Shown: positions 1 to 5,307 of the stretch, one piece after another
Numbering within the stretch: position 1 is the stretch's first letter
How the letters are laid out: each line of letters opens with the position of its first letter
DNA from: Deltaproteobacteria bacterium
GTDB taxonomy: Bacteria; Desulfobacterota; Binatia; UBA9968
Direction: 5' to 3'
Assembly (NCBI GenBank): GCA_016183075.1
Contig: JACPFH010000206.1
Location: 3,202 to 8,603 of the forward strand
Length of the DNA stretch: 5,402 nucleotides
Made by a program: the position numbers and the translations under genes
Notes under the pieces: generated by a model
The model's database searches: none
Told to the model about the DNA's origin: nothing
Seen by the model: only the letters and a program-made list of their open reading frames with translations

Positions 1-215
1 CCAGCCCGGCGACCGATGGCCGGAGCCTACGCGCCTGCGCGGGAAGATGTCAAGCAGAAGGGAACTCAGGTTTACGACGGGTACGGGTCGCCGGTTGTAA
101 GATACTACTCGACATATTCCACGAGCGAGTCGGCCAGCGAGCTTCGTGCCGCTGAAATCGACGAGCACGGGTCCGCTGGCTCAGCAATATCGATGGAACT
201 CCAGTCAGGTGACGC
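1..215. other. Left-edge stretch with no recognisable gene
   Basis: I find no gene here that I can support. The plus-strand frame containing the ATG at 16 stays open from the window edge to 342, and a minus-strand frame is open from about 180 to the edge. Neither translation resembles a family I know, and neither has a convincing ribosome binding site. The plus-strand frame also runs into the 3' half of the minus-strand lipoprotein gene. No tRNA, strong terminator hairpin or repeat was noticed. It is most likely the intergenic region downstream of the minus-strand operon, or the edge of a gene lying mostly outside the window. Confidence 0.4.
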
Positions 216-740
216 TCATCCGAAGGTCACGGATGTTGGGCATCTAATGCCGAATAGAATCGGACGCACCGTCCTCGTTTCTGGGTGCTCGAAGAACCTC
301 CCGCGAAAGGATAACGGGTCAACAGGAGGCGAGGCGAGATAGCAAAAAGTGTGCCCCGAGCTCACGTCACGGTGAAAGATAATGTGAACGTCTTTGCTGC
401 CCTCGATAGGATTGACGGCGACCAGATTGCGAATGACAAACGCACATGATTCACGACCCGCTTGACTGGTCCCGCATCCGAAGTCGGTTGCAACCGGCCG
501 CATACCAGGAAGGAAAGCAAGCGTCCATTGTCCATAAGTAGCCCTGTTATTCCGATCCAGAACGGTTCCGCGTTCCCAATTCACCGCGTTCACCTGTGCG
601 GGGAAATCCTGTTGGCTCAATCGCGTCCAGGTTGCCGCTGCGCGCGCCGGCTCAACGGTGGACGGAGTCCCACAGCCGAAGGACAGTGAGAGTGCCGAAG
701 CGGCGAACACGGTCGGCAGAAATGAACGGATCACCGGCAT
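216..740 (-). CDS. Putative small exported lipoprotein of unknown function
   Basis: This encodes a 174-residue protein that I do not recognise. Residues 1-22 look like a signal peptide: a short N-terminus with Arg5, then a hydrophobic Phe/Leu/Ala/Ser stretch ending in Phe-Gly just before Cys23. Cys23 could be the lipidated residue, but the lipobox is non-canonical (Ser-Phe-Gly-Cys at -3 to +1), so cleavage by signal peptidase I is an alternative. The mature part has four more cysteines (89, 99, 133, 167), enough for two disulfides, which suits a periplasmic or outer-membrane location. The rest is a mixed, probably beta-rich small domain with no repeats or membrane spans. The ATG at 740 is the only sensible start because an in-frame stop lies two codons upstream; its ribosome binding site is weak. 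The gene follows mpl by 81 bp on the same strand, so it may be the last operon gene or have its own promoter. Nothing links it functionally to murein recycling. Confidence 0.65.
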   Translation of the reverse strand: MPVIRSFLPTVFAASALSLSFGCGTPSTVEPARAAATWTRLSQQDFPAQVNAVNWERGTVLDRNNRATYGQWTLAFLPGMRPVATDFGCGTSQAGRESCAFVIRNLVAVNPIEGSKDVHIIFHRDVSSGHTFCYLASPPVDPLSFRGRFFEHPETRTVRPILFGIRCPTSVTFG

Positions 741-821
741 CGCTTAACCATTTCTTACCCTAGGCTGCCGGGCGCTGTCCAGCTCAACCTTGGTCGGGCG
801 GCCGGGATCAATGAGCCATGG

Positions 822-2252
822 TTACCTGGGTCGTTCTTCAAGCGCCTTTAGAATCTTCTCCTGCACGCCGTCAAAGGCCCCGTTGGACATAACCAGTATC
901 ACGTCGCCGGATTTGGCCTCACGGACCACATAGTTCGGAATCTCGTCCGCTCTCTCGATGAACACGGCTCGATGGTCTTGGCGGACACGGTTGATCTCAT
1001 CGACAATCGCCGTGGGGGAAAGTCGCTCGCCCTCAGGGACTCTTTCGGGCTGATACACTCCCGCCACAACCACACGATCGGCATCACCCAAGGCTAGAGA
1101 GAACTCGCTCTGAAAGATCCGCCGCCGGCTCGTGTTGCTTCTGGGCTCGAAGATCGCCCATAGTCTCTGTCCGGGATAGCCCGACCGCACCGCGCCAATC
1201 GTTTCCCGGACGGCCGTCGGATGATGCGCGAAATCGTCGATGACCGTGATGTCGCCGATCGTACCCTTTATTTCCTGCCGGCGTCTGACTCCGGAGAACG
1301 TCGCCATGGCAGCGCGCAGATCCGTCGCGTCGATTCCAAGATCGCGACCCAACGCGTACACCGCAAGTGCGTTGCTGACGTTGTGCCGTCCTATCAGTCT
1401 CATTGTCACCGCCCCTTCAGATTTTCCCCTGTAGCACGGTTCGAACAAGGTGCCGCCGTCGCGCACGCCGACATTCTTCGCCTGCCAGTCCGCAGGCTCC
1501 TGCTCGCCGTAAAACATCACGGGACAGCGCGCATAAGCGGCGACCTCTTTCGCTCCTTCATATTCGTTGCACGCCAGGAGCGTTCCGGCCGCAGGAATCA
1601 GCTCCGCCAGGCGACGGAACGCCTCTTTCAGGTGGGCCAGGTCGCGATAGATATCCGCGTGGTCGAATTCCAGGCTGGTCAAGATGACCTTCTCCGGCCT
1701 GTAGTGCAGAAACTTGGGTCCCTTATCGAAGAATGCGCTGTCATACTCGTCGCCTTCCAGGGCCACCCAATCTCCCCTTCCCTGCCGGAACCCGCTCTCG
1801 AAGTCGATCGGGATGCCGCCGATAAAGAAACTCGGGTCCCGCCCCGCCTTGTTCAAGACCCAAGCCATGAGAGCCGTTGTAGTGGTCTTTCCGTGCGTGC
1901 CCGCGATGACAACGGACCGCTTGGATCCGATCAGGAATCTCCCCAACGCCTGCGGAAACGAAATGTAGGCAATCTTCATTCGGAGGGCTGCCTCCACTTC
2001 CGCATTGTTACGCGACATGGCGTTGCCGATTACGACCAGATCGGGACGCTCTCTCAGATGCTCCTCGCTGAAACCCTCAAGCACCGGAATACGCAATCTT
2101 TCGAGGTAGGTGCTCATCGGAGGATAGATGTGTTGGTCCGACCCCGTTACGCGATAACCCTGAGCATGGAGCAAACCGGCGAGGGACGCCATACCAACGC
2201 CGCTGATCGCGATCAAGTGAATGTGTGCGCCGGCTGGCAGCTCATGACTCAT
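822..2252 (-). CDS. mpl: UDP-N-acetylmuramate:L-alanyl-gamma-D-glutamyl-meso-diaminopimelate ligase (Mpl)
   Basis: This cytoplasmic ATP-dependent murein recycling ligase joins the recovered tripeptide L-Ala-D-Glu-meso-DAP to UDP-MurNAc, bypassing MurC, MurD and MurE. At 476 residues it is slightly longer than E. coli Mpl. The Mur ligase modules appear in order. An N-terminal Rossmann-like domain has HLIAISGVGM (residues 12-21) and GSDQ. The central ATPase domain has the P-loop GTHGKTTTT (118-126), EGDEYDSAFFDKGPKF (166-181), which is typical of Mpl rather than MurC, and the SLEFDHADIY stretch. GRHNVSNALA (288-297) follows. The C-terminal domain has DDFAHHPTAV (339-348) and EPRSNTSRRR (369-378). 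The ATG at 2252 overlaps the stop of the preceding gene as ATGA, so translation is probably coupled. The upstream Shine-Dalgarno match is weak, consistent with coupling. All key motifs are intact. MurC is the main alternative, but the EGDEYDSAFFD motif and the LdcA partner favour Mpl. Confidence 0.94.
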   Translation of the reverse strand: MSHELPAGAHIHLIAISGVGMASLAGLLHAQGYRVTGSDQHIYPPMSTYLERLRIPVLEGFSEEHLRERPDLVVIGNAMSRNNAEVEAALRMKIAYISFPQALGRFLIGSKRSVVIAGTHGKTTTTALMAWVLNKAGRDPSFFIGGIPIDFESGFRQGRGDWVALEGDEYDSAFFDKGPKFLHYRPEKVILTSLEFDHADIYRDLAHLKEAFRRLAELIPAAGTLLACNEYEGAKEVAAYARCPVMFYGEQEPADWQAKNVGVRDGGTLFEPCYRGKSEGAVTMRLIGRHNVSNALAVYALGRDLGIDATDLRAAMATFSGVRRRQEIKGTIGDITVIDDFAHHPTAVRETIGAVRSGYPGQRLWAIFEPRSNTSRRRIFQSEFSLALGDADRVVVAGVYQPERVPEGERLSPTAIVDEINRVRQDHRAVFIERADEIPNYVVREAKSGDVILVMSNGAFDGVQEKILKALEERPR

Positions 2253-3376
2253 TCGAAAAGCGCTTTCATGATCAGATCGTGGATATGCGGGCGAAAGGTC
2301 TTGATCTTATCGCTCGCCCGCGATGGATGCACTCGGTTGGAGAGAAGAATAACGTGGCAGTCCTTCTCGAGGTCCCACCAGACGGAAGTCCCGGTGAAGC
2401 CCAGATGACCGATGGAGGAGGGAGAAAAACGAGTCCCGCTCGAGGAATTCTCCGCCGACGGGGTATCCCAACCCAGAGTGTAGGCTGATCCGCTGACCGT
2501 CTGGTCGCGCGTGAAGAATTCCCGCACTAAAGGCGCCGGCACAAACGGATCCTCTCCCCTCAAGCACCGGTTGAGGCGGCGCAGCAGCGAGTGAATCTCC
2601 TGCGCTGACGAAAACAACCCCGCATGGCCCGCAACCCCGCCCATGGCATAGGCGTTGTCATCATGCACTTCGCCGCACAGAACTTTTTTCCGCCACGGGC
2701 AGTTCTCCGTCGGGGCAATCATCTCTTTGGCGGGCTGCAAGCGGCGCATTCGAAGCTGGGCTAGATCGACAAACGAGGTGGAACGAAGCCCCGCGGGCCG
2801 GAAAATCTTATCCTGGCAGTAACGATCGAGCGTCCGGCCGCTGATCTCCTCAACGACCTCGCCAAGAAGCATGAATCCAAGATCGCTGTACAGGCTCTGA
2901 CTCCCTGGCGGCGCAATCGATTTTTCGCGGTGGATGCGCTCGAAAACGTAGCTCTTCGCCGCCCGGCTGGCCACGAAATTGATTCTTCCCTCTTTCTCTC
3001 CCTTCACGATGTCTTCGTAGTATGGCTTCCAGGCGGGGAGCCCGGAGCAATGCGCCAACAGATGGCGGAACGTCACGTGGGTCTTGCCGAACACGCCGAA
3101 GTTGGGAAAAAAGCGCGTCACCCGATCCTCTAACCGGATCTTCTTCTCGCGCACGAGCAGCATGATCGCGCTGGTGGTTGCCAGCGGTTTCGTGAGCGAG
3201 GCAAGGTCAAAGATCGTGTCCAATTGCATCGGGGTCTTCTCCGGCACCAGGGAGCGCCAACCAAAGGCGCGCTCGAACACGGTCTCATCGCCCTTGGCGA
3301 CGAGAACCACCGCTCCGGGAAATACGCCTTGAGCTACGGCCTCGTTAAAGGCCTCTTCCACCGGGTGAAAGACCAT
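2249..3376 (-). CDS. Class C beta-lactamase-family serine hydrolase, possible MurNAc-peptide amidase
   Basis: This 375-residue protein belongs to the beta-lactamase class C/penicillin-binding-protein fold family. The catalytic SxxK motif is Ser60-Leu-Thr-Lys63. The YxN position is Tyr163-Ser-Asp165, and the KTG position is His324-Leu-Gly326 within HLGFTGTSVWWD. A block rich in GEVHDDNAYAMGG then VAGHAGLFSS (235-257) resembles, from memory, Bacillus AmiE/YbbE and the beta-lactamase-like domains fused to NagZ in Bacteroidetes. No signal peptide or membrane segment is visible, so it is probably cytoplasmic, unlike true AmpC enzymes. It sits 7 bp after ldcA and overlaps mpl by 4 bp (ATGA). That position suggests it handles muropeptides, possibly releasing peptide from MurNAc (the AmpD/AmiE step); this role is inference. 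A generic esterase or D-aminopeptidase is the alternative. The ATG at 3376 lies close to the usual N-terminus of the family, with only a weak ribosome binding site. It should not be read as an antibiotic resistance gene. Confidence 0.88.
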   Translation of the reverse strand: MVFHPVEEAFNEAVAQGVFPGAVVLVAKGDETVFERAFGWRSLVPEKTPMQLDTIFDLASLTKPLATTSAIMLLVREKKIRLEDRVTRFFPNFGVFGKTHVTFRHLLAHCSGLPAWKPYYEDIVKGEKEGRINFVASRAAKSYVFERIHREKSIAPPGSQSLYSDLGFMLLGEVVEEISGRTLDRYCQDKIFRPAGLRSTSFVDLAQLRMRRLQPAKEMIAPTENCPWRKKVLCGEVHDDNAYAMGGVAGHAGLFSSAQEIHSLLRRLNRCLRGEDPFVPAPLVREFFTRDQTVSGSAYTLGWDTPSAENSSSGTRFSPSSIGHLGFTGTSVWWDLEKDCHVILLSNRVHPSRASDKIKTFRPHIHDLIMKALFE

Positions 3377-3383
3377 GTTCCGA

Positions 3384-4295
3384 CTAAGCCACAGGAGATT
3401 CTAACAGAGAAACGGTTCCCTTGCTCGCGTCGAGGGCCATTCTTACGCCGAACGGGAGAGTAAGATTCTCCCGGCCGTGGCCGGCCGGGAATCCCGTAAC
3501 GACGGGATACGGCGCGTCGTGGAAAAATTCTTGAACAACCTCTCCCACTCCCCGCTCTCCTTCCCCTTCACAGTCGGTGAAGCTCCCAAAGACCAGACCG
3601 GCAAGAGCTTCGAGCTTGCCCGCCATGCGCAGGTGGGTCAGCATGCGCTCGATTCGATACGGCTTTTCGCCGACATCCTCGAGAAATAGAATCTTACCAG
3701 CGGTGTCGATCTCAAACGGTGTGCCGAGGGTAGTAACCAGAATCGAAAGACATCCGCCCGTCATTCCAGCTTCCGCCCTTCCCGTCCGGATCACCCCATC
3801 CACTTTAACCTCCCAGGCGCGCTTCTCGCCCGAGAGCGTCCCCCAAAAAAAATCCGCGCTCCTTCCGGCGAGCCCCCGGGCCAGGTCCATCGCTACCATA
3901 GGGCCATGAAACGCCGTCATCCCGCAGCGCCCGAGCAGCCAGTTAAGCAGAACACAAACGTCGCTATAGCCGACGAAGATTTTCGGATGACGAGCAATGA
4001 CGCCAGGGTCGAGGTAAGAGAGGAGCTGGATCGAGCCGAAGCCGCCGCGAGCGCAAAAGACCGCGCTGATATCGTCACGGAGAAAGAATTCGGCTAGCGC
4101 TTTCGCGCGCGCTGCCTCGGCTCCCGCCAAATAGCCCTTGCGCTCCCGGATCGCCGGTGCCAGCTCCGCTTTGAAACCGGCCCGCCGGATCGCCTCAACG
4201 CCCGCCTCGAGCTGGCACCCATCCACACAGCCTGCGGTAGCGACGACACCAATAGTGTGTCCCGGTTGTAACGGGCGCGGTTTACGAACCGGCAA
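3384..4295 (-). CDS. ldcA: Muramoyltetrapeptide L,D-carboxypeptidase (peptidase family S66)
   Basis: This cytoplasmic serine peptidase removes the terminal D-Ala from recovered murein tetrapeptides, giving the tripeptide that Mpl uses. With the start chosen here it has 303 residues, normal for S66. The N-terminal domain opens with PLQPGHTIGVVATAG and carries ARGGFGSIQLL near residue 85. The nucleophile is Ser111 in GYSD. The C-terminal part supplies Glu206 in FLEDVGEKPYRIERM and His273 in PAGHGRENLTLPFG, completing the Ser-Glu-His triad. I prefer the TTG at 4295 because GGAGG lies 6 nt upstream and the protein then begins just before the conserved PGxTIG segment. An in-frame TTG at 4316, adding 7 residues, has a weaker AAGGA upstream and cannot be excluded. 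It is the first gene of the minus-strand cassette, 7 bp before the serine hydrolase. A run of eight T residues within the gene (codons for Phe-Phe-Trp) is a possible slippage point. Confidence 0.93.
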   Translation of the reverse strand: MPVRKPRPLQPGHTIGVVATAGCVDGCQLEAGVEAIRRAGFKAELAPAIRERKGYLAGAEAARAKALAEFFLRDDISAVFCARGGFGSIQLLSYLDPGVIARHPKIFVGYSDVCVLLNWLLGRCGMTAFHGPMVAMDLARGLAGRSADFFWGTLSGEKRAWEVKVDGVIRTGRAEAGMTGGCLSILVTTLGTPFEIDTAGKILFLEDVGEKPYRIERMLTHLRMAGKLEALAGLVFGSFTDCEGEGERGVGEVVQEFFHDAPYPVVTGFPAGHGRENLTLPFGVRMALDASKGTVSLLESPVA

Positions 4296-4301
4296 ACGTC
4301 C

Positions 4302-4306
4302 CCTCC
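4302..4306 (-). promoter_or_regulatory. Ribosome binding site that decides the ldcA start
   Basis: The minus strand reads GGAGG here, inside GGGAGGGG, followed by 6 nt and a TTG at 4295. This is the best Shine-Dalgarno match near the 5' end of ldcA and supports the inner TTG over the one at 4316, which would place this motif inside the coding region. Confidence 0.65.
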
Positions 4307-4348
4307 CGCCTCGCAAGACGGCCGTCCTTGGGTTCGTATTCTGGGGGC

Positions 4349-4357
4349 TGTGGATAA
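4349..4357 (-). promoter_or_regulatory. Perfect DnaA box, left, inverted
   Basis: The plus strand reads TGTGGATAA, the reverse complement of the consensus DnaA box TTATCCACA, with no mismatch. It lies about 54 bp upstream of the chosen ldcA start and faces opposite to the pair at 4584-4604. It could serve origin recognition or control of the ldcA operon. Confidence 0.7.
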
Positions 4358-4407
4358 GCTGCCTTCACGGTATTGGGCCCTCCCCCCGGATGGCCCAGCG
4401 ATGCGAC

Positions 4408-4445
4408 ATTTTCTCAAAAAGAGCTTGATAGCACAAGTGTTTTTT
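4408..4445. other. AT-rich tract, candidate DNA unwinding element
   Basis: Of these 38 bases 27 are A or T (71%) in otherwise GC-rich surroundings. Within it is an imperfect inverted repeat: A5 (4416-4420) then CTTG (4424-4427), a 6-nt loop, then CAAG (4434-4437) and a T-run (4440-4445). The stem is too AT-rich for a typical intrinsic terminator. Its place between oppositely oriented DnaA boxes fits a duplex unwinding element, which is inference. Confidence 0.4.
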
Positions 4446-4456
4446 CCGCTATGCGG
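4446..4456. repeat. Small perfect inverted repeat (4-bp stem)
   Basis: CCGC (4446-4449) and GCGG (4453-4456) flank a TAT loop. It follows a T-run at 4440-4445 on the plus strand, so the T-run is on the wrong side for a plus-strand terminator, and on the minus strand it becomes a run of A. It is short and could be chance. Confidence 0.4.
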
Positions 4457-4462
4457 CGTCTC

Positions 4463-4482
4463 GCCACGCCCAACGGCGTGGC
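4463..4482. repeat. Perfect 8-bp-stem hairpin
   Basis: GCCACGCC (4463-4470) pairs perfectly with GGCGTGGC (4475-4482) around a CAAC loop. No U-run follows on either strand, so it does not look like an intrinsic terminator. It lies just upstream of the promoter-like sequence at 4502 and could be a protein-binding palindrome or a structural element of the candidate origin. Confidence 0.65.
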
Positions 4483-4501
4483 CCGGGCGATTCTCAACCG
4501 G

Positions 4502-4531
4502 TTGACATCGTGCTCAGGGACCGGTAAGAAT
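4502..4531 (+). promoter_or_regulatory. Sigma70-like promoter for the DUF507 genes
   Basis: A perfect -35 hexamer TTGACA (4502-4507) is followed after 18 bp by AAGAAT (4526-4531), which matches four of six bases of TATAAT; TAAGAA with 17-bp spacing is an alternative. Transcription would begin near 4538, leaving a leader of about 70 nt that contains the two right-hand DnaA boxes. Confidence 0.5.
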
Positions 4532-4583
4532 CAGCCACGACCCCACAGGTTGCTCCGCATCTGTTCACAGGGTCAGTACGAGA

Positions 4584-4592
4584 TTATCCACA
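4584..4592 (+). promoter_or_regulatory. Perfect DnaA box, right
   Basis: TTATCCACA matches the DnaA box consensus exactly. It is inverted relative to the box at 4349-4357 and lies downstream of the predicted promoter, so bound DnaA could also block transcription into the DUF507 genes. Confidence 0.75.
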
Positions 4593-4595
4593 GGC

Positions 4596-4604
4596 TTTTC
4601 CACA
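4596..4604 (+). promoter_or_regulatory. Near-perfect DnaA box, right, tandem
   Basis: TTTTCCACA differs from the consensus only at the third base. It is in the same orientation as the box at 4584-4592, with starts 12 bp apart, close to one helical turn, which would favour cooperative DnaA binding. It ends 4 bp before the first DUF507 start codon, where a ribosome binding site would normally lie. Confidence 0.6.
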
Positions 4605-4608
4605 GCCG

Positions 4609-4893
4609 ATGAAAATTAAACCGGAGCAGATCGAGCGGCTGGTGGCACAACTTATGAAGACCTATCGAGCTAAGGATCTGATGGTCGCGAAAACCCGGGA
4701 GGAAGAAATCCGCGGCGCGATCAAAGAGATTGTAGCGCGAAATTTTCACGAAGAGGAAGAGATCGAGGAGGAGGCGCGGAAGATGTTGGCCTCCCATGCT
4801 GGCCAAATGAAAGAGATCAAAGAGATGGACTCCTACAAGATGTTCCTCCTGATCAAGCAGAAGCTTGCGCAGAAAAAGGGATTTATTTTGTGA
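4609..4893 (+). CDS. DUF507 family protein, first of a tandem pair
   Basis: This 94-residue protein belongs to the uncharacterised DUF507 family; the molecular function is unknown. It is highly charged and predicted to be largely alpha-helical. Residues 1-20 (MKIKPEQIERLVAQLMKTYR) match the family opening. A Glu/Lys-rich middle with EEEEIEEEA around 48-56 could form a coiled coil. The C-terminus MFLLIKQKLAQKKGFIL is the usual ending of one DUF507 subtype. There is no signal peptide or membrane span, so it should be cytoplasmic. The ATG at 4609 gives the expected family N-terminus, but no Shine-Dalgarno sequence precedes it; the bases are taken up by DnaA-box sequence. It overlaps the next gene, a paralogue, by 4 bp. 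The reading frame is intact. Confidence 0.88.
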   Translation: MKIKPEQIERLVAQLMKTYRAKDLMVAKTREEEIRGAIKEIVARNFHEEEEIEEEARKMLASHAGQMKEIKEMDSYKMFLLIKQKLAQKKGFIL

Positions 4894-5165
4894 GCCGCCT
4901 CTCCGAGGACCGCATCTCCCATCTCGCCCATGTCATCCTCGACGGCCTGTGGAAGAATGATCTGGCGGATTTCCCCAACGAAGGCCGGGCCCTGGCGGAG
5001 ACCAAGCGGGTGATACGTGAATTCTTCGGCGGCGAAGAACGGCTGGATGAAACCGTGCGCAAGAAGATCGAGTCCCTTTCCCGCCGCGTACCTCCGGGCA
5101 GTCGGGAATGGGACGTGCTCTACCGAAAGTACTTCGAGGAGGAAAGCAGGAAGCATAAGACTTAG
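4890..5165 (+). CDS. DUF507 family protein, second of a tandem pair
   Basis: This 91-residue DUF507 protein has unknown function. It starts with GTG at 4890, overlapping the TGA stop of the previous gene as GTGA, with AAGGG at 4876-4880 nine bases upstream, so the two are probably translationally coupled. The N-terminus MSRLSEDRISHLAHVILDGL corresponds to residues 1-20 of its neighbour. The segment RLDETVRKKIESLSRRV and the ending SREWDVLYRKYFEEE are typical of the second DUF507 subtype. It is charged and probably helical, with no export signal. Two unlike paralogues kept side by side and coupled suggest equal production and perhaps a heterodimer, which is inference. It lies 142 bp before groES, which has its own promoter-like sequence, so co-transcription with the chaperonin genes is possible but not required. 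Confidence 0.88.
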   Translation: MSRLSEDRISHLAHVILDGLWKNDLADFPNEGRALAETKRVIREFFGGEERLDETVRKKIESLSRRVPPGSREWDVLYRKYFEEESRKHKT

Positions 5166-5176
5166 CTTTCGGTGCC

Positions 5177-5206
5177 TTGACAGGGGAGAATTCGTGCTTA
5201 AATATT
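5177..5206 (+). promoter_or_regulatory. Sigma70-like promoter upstream of groES
   Basis: TTGACA (5177-5182) is a perfect -35 hexamer. An AT-rich -10 region follows at 5198-5206: TTAAAT with 15-bp spacing or AATATT with 18-bp spacing, each matching four of six consensus bases. Transcription would start around 5212, giving a leader of roughly 95 nt. No CIRCE element (TTAGCACTC, 9 nt, GAGTGCTAA) and no clear sigma32 promoter is present in the 142-bp gap. Confidence 0.5.
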
Positions 5207-5223
5207 ACGCGCTTATGCGCTAA
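5205..5223. promoter_or_regulatory. Imperfect palindrome at the groES transcription start
   Basis: The plus strand reads TTA-C-GCGC-TTAT-GCGC-TAA, a palindrome apart from one extra C in the left arm. It overlaps the -10 end and the expected start point of the groES promoter, a usual place for a repressor operator. It shares the TTA...TAA ends of CIRCE but not its core, so binding by HrcA is not supported. Confidence 0.35.
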
Positions 5224-5293
5224 GTTCCTTAGAGCCAGCGCCGCTTGCCGGTCAGTTTAACTTTTAGATTTCAATAACTTACGGAAAAAGCCG

Positions 5294-5301
5294 AAAGGAG
5301 G
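5294..5301 (+). promoter_or_regulatory. Strong groES ribosome binding site
   Basis: AAAGGAGG lies 6 nt before the GTG at 5308. It is a near-full match to the 16S anti-Shine-Dalgarno sequence and fixes the groES start despite the GTG codon. It is the strongest site in the window, as expected for an abundant chaperonin. Confidence 0.9.
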
Positions 5302-5307
5302 AAGGCA

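Larger units (their letters stand above)
4296..4608. other. Divergent intergenic region, candidate replication origin (oriC)
   Basis: This 313-bp non-coding stretch lies between the leftward murein recycling operon and the rightward DUF507-groES genes. It holds two perfect DnaA boxes in opposite orientation, a near-perfect third, an AT-rich tract of about 38 bp, two perfect small hairpins and a sigma70-like promoter. A perfect 9-mer on either strand is expected about 0.002 times in this length with equal base use, so two are unlikely by chance. Genes on both sides are transcribed away from the region, and the plus strand appears C-rich to its left and G-rich to its right, as expected for bidirectional replication leaving this point; divergent coding alone could also cause this. 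There are fewer boxes than in many known origins, and neither dnaA nor gidA is visible nearby. A DnaA-regulated divergent promoter is the alternative. Confidence 0.5.

Noticed and set aside
16..342. Plus-strand open frame of 108 codons at the left edge
   Set aside because: It overlaps the 3' part of the lipoprotein gene antisense, has no ribosome binding site, and its product resembles nothing known. It could be the edge of a gene outside the window, but that cannot be shown.
1221..2408. 395-codon plus-strand open frame antisense to mpl
   Set aside because: The opposite strand encodes a full-length Mpl with every motif in place. The antisense product is Arg-rich and lacks family features, which is typical of a shadow frame in GC-rich DNA.
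2249..3376. Calling the serine hydrolase an AmpC beta-lactamase and resistance gene
   Set aside because: There is no signal peptide, the KTG and YxN motifs are altered, and it is embedded in a murein recycling operon.
3577..3909. 110-codon plus-strand open frame antisense to ldcA
   Set aside because: It is a shadow of the intact ldcA gene, with no ribosome binding site and no recognisable product.
4094..4417. 107-codon minus-strand frame overlapping the ldcA start and the intergenic region
   Set aside because: It is out of frame with ldcA, very Arg/Ser-rich, and covers the left DnaA box. There is no family resemblance.
4416..4446. Intrinsic terminator in the AT-rich inverted repeat
   Set aside because: The stem has only a 4-bp mixed core plus A-T pairs and an internal mismatch, too weak for a terminator. 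No gene ends there on either strand.
4833..5156. 107-codon minus-strand frame antisense to the second DUF507 gene
   Set aside because: The plus strand encodes a coupled DUF507 protein with the typical C-terminus, so this is a shadow.
5166..5307. CIRCE/HrcA operator before groES
   Set aside because: No TTAGCACTC or GAGTGCTAA half-site is present in the gap; the only palindrome there has a different core.
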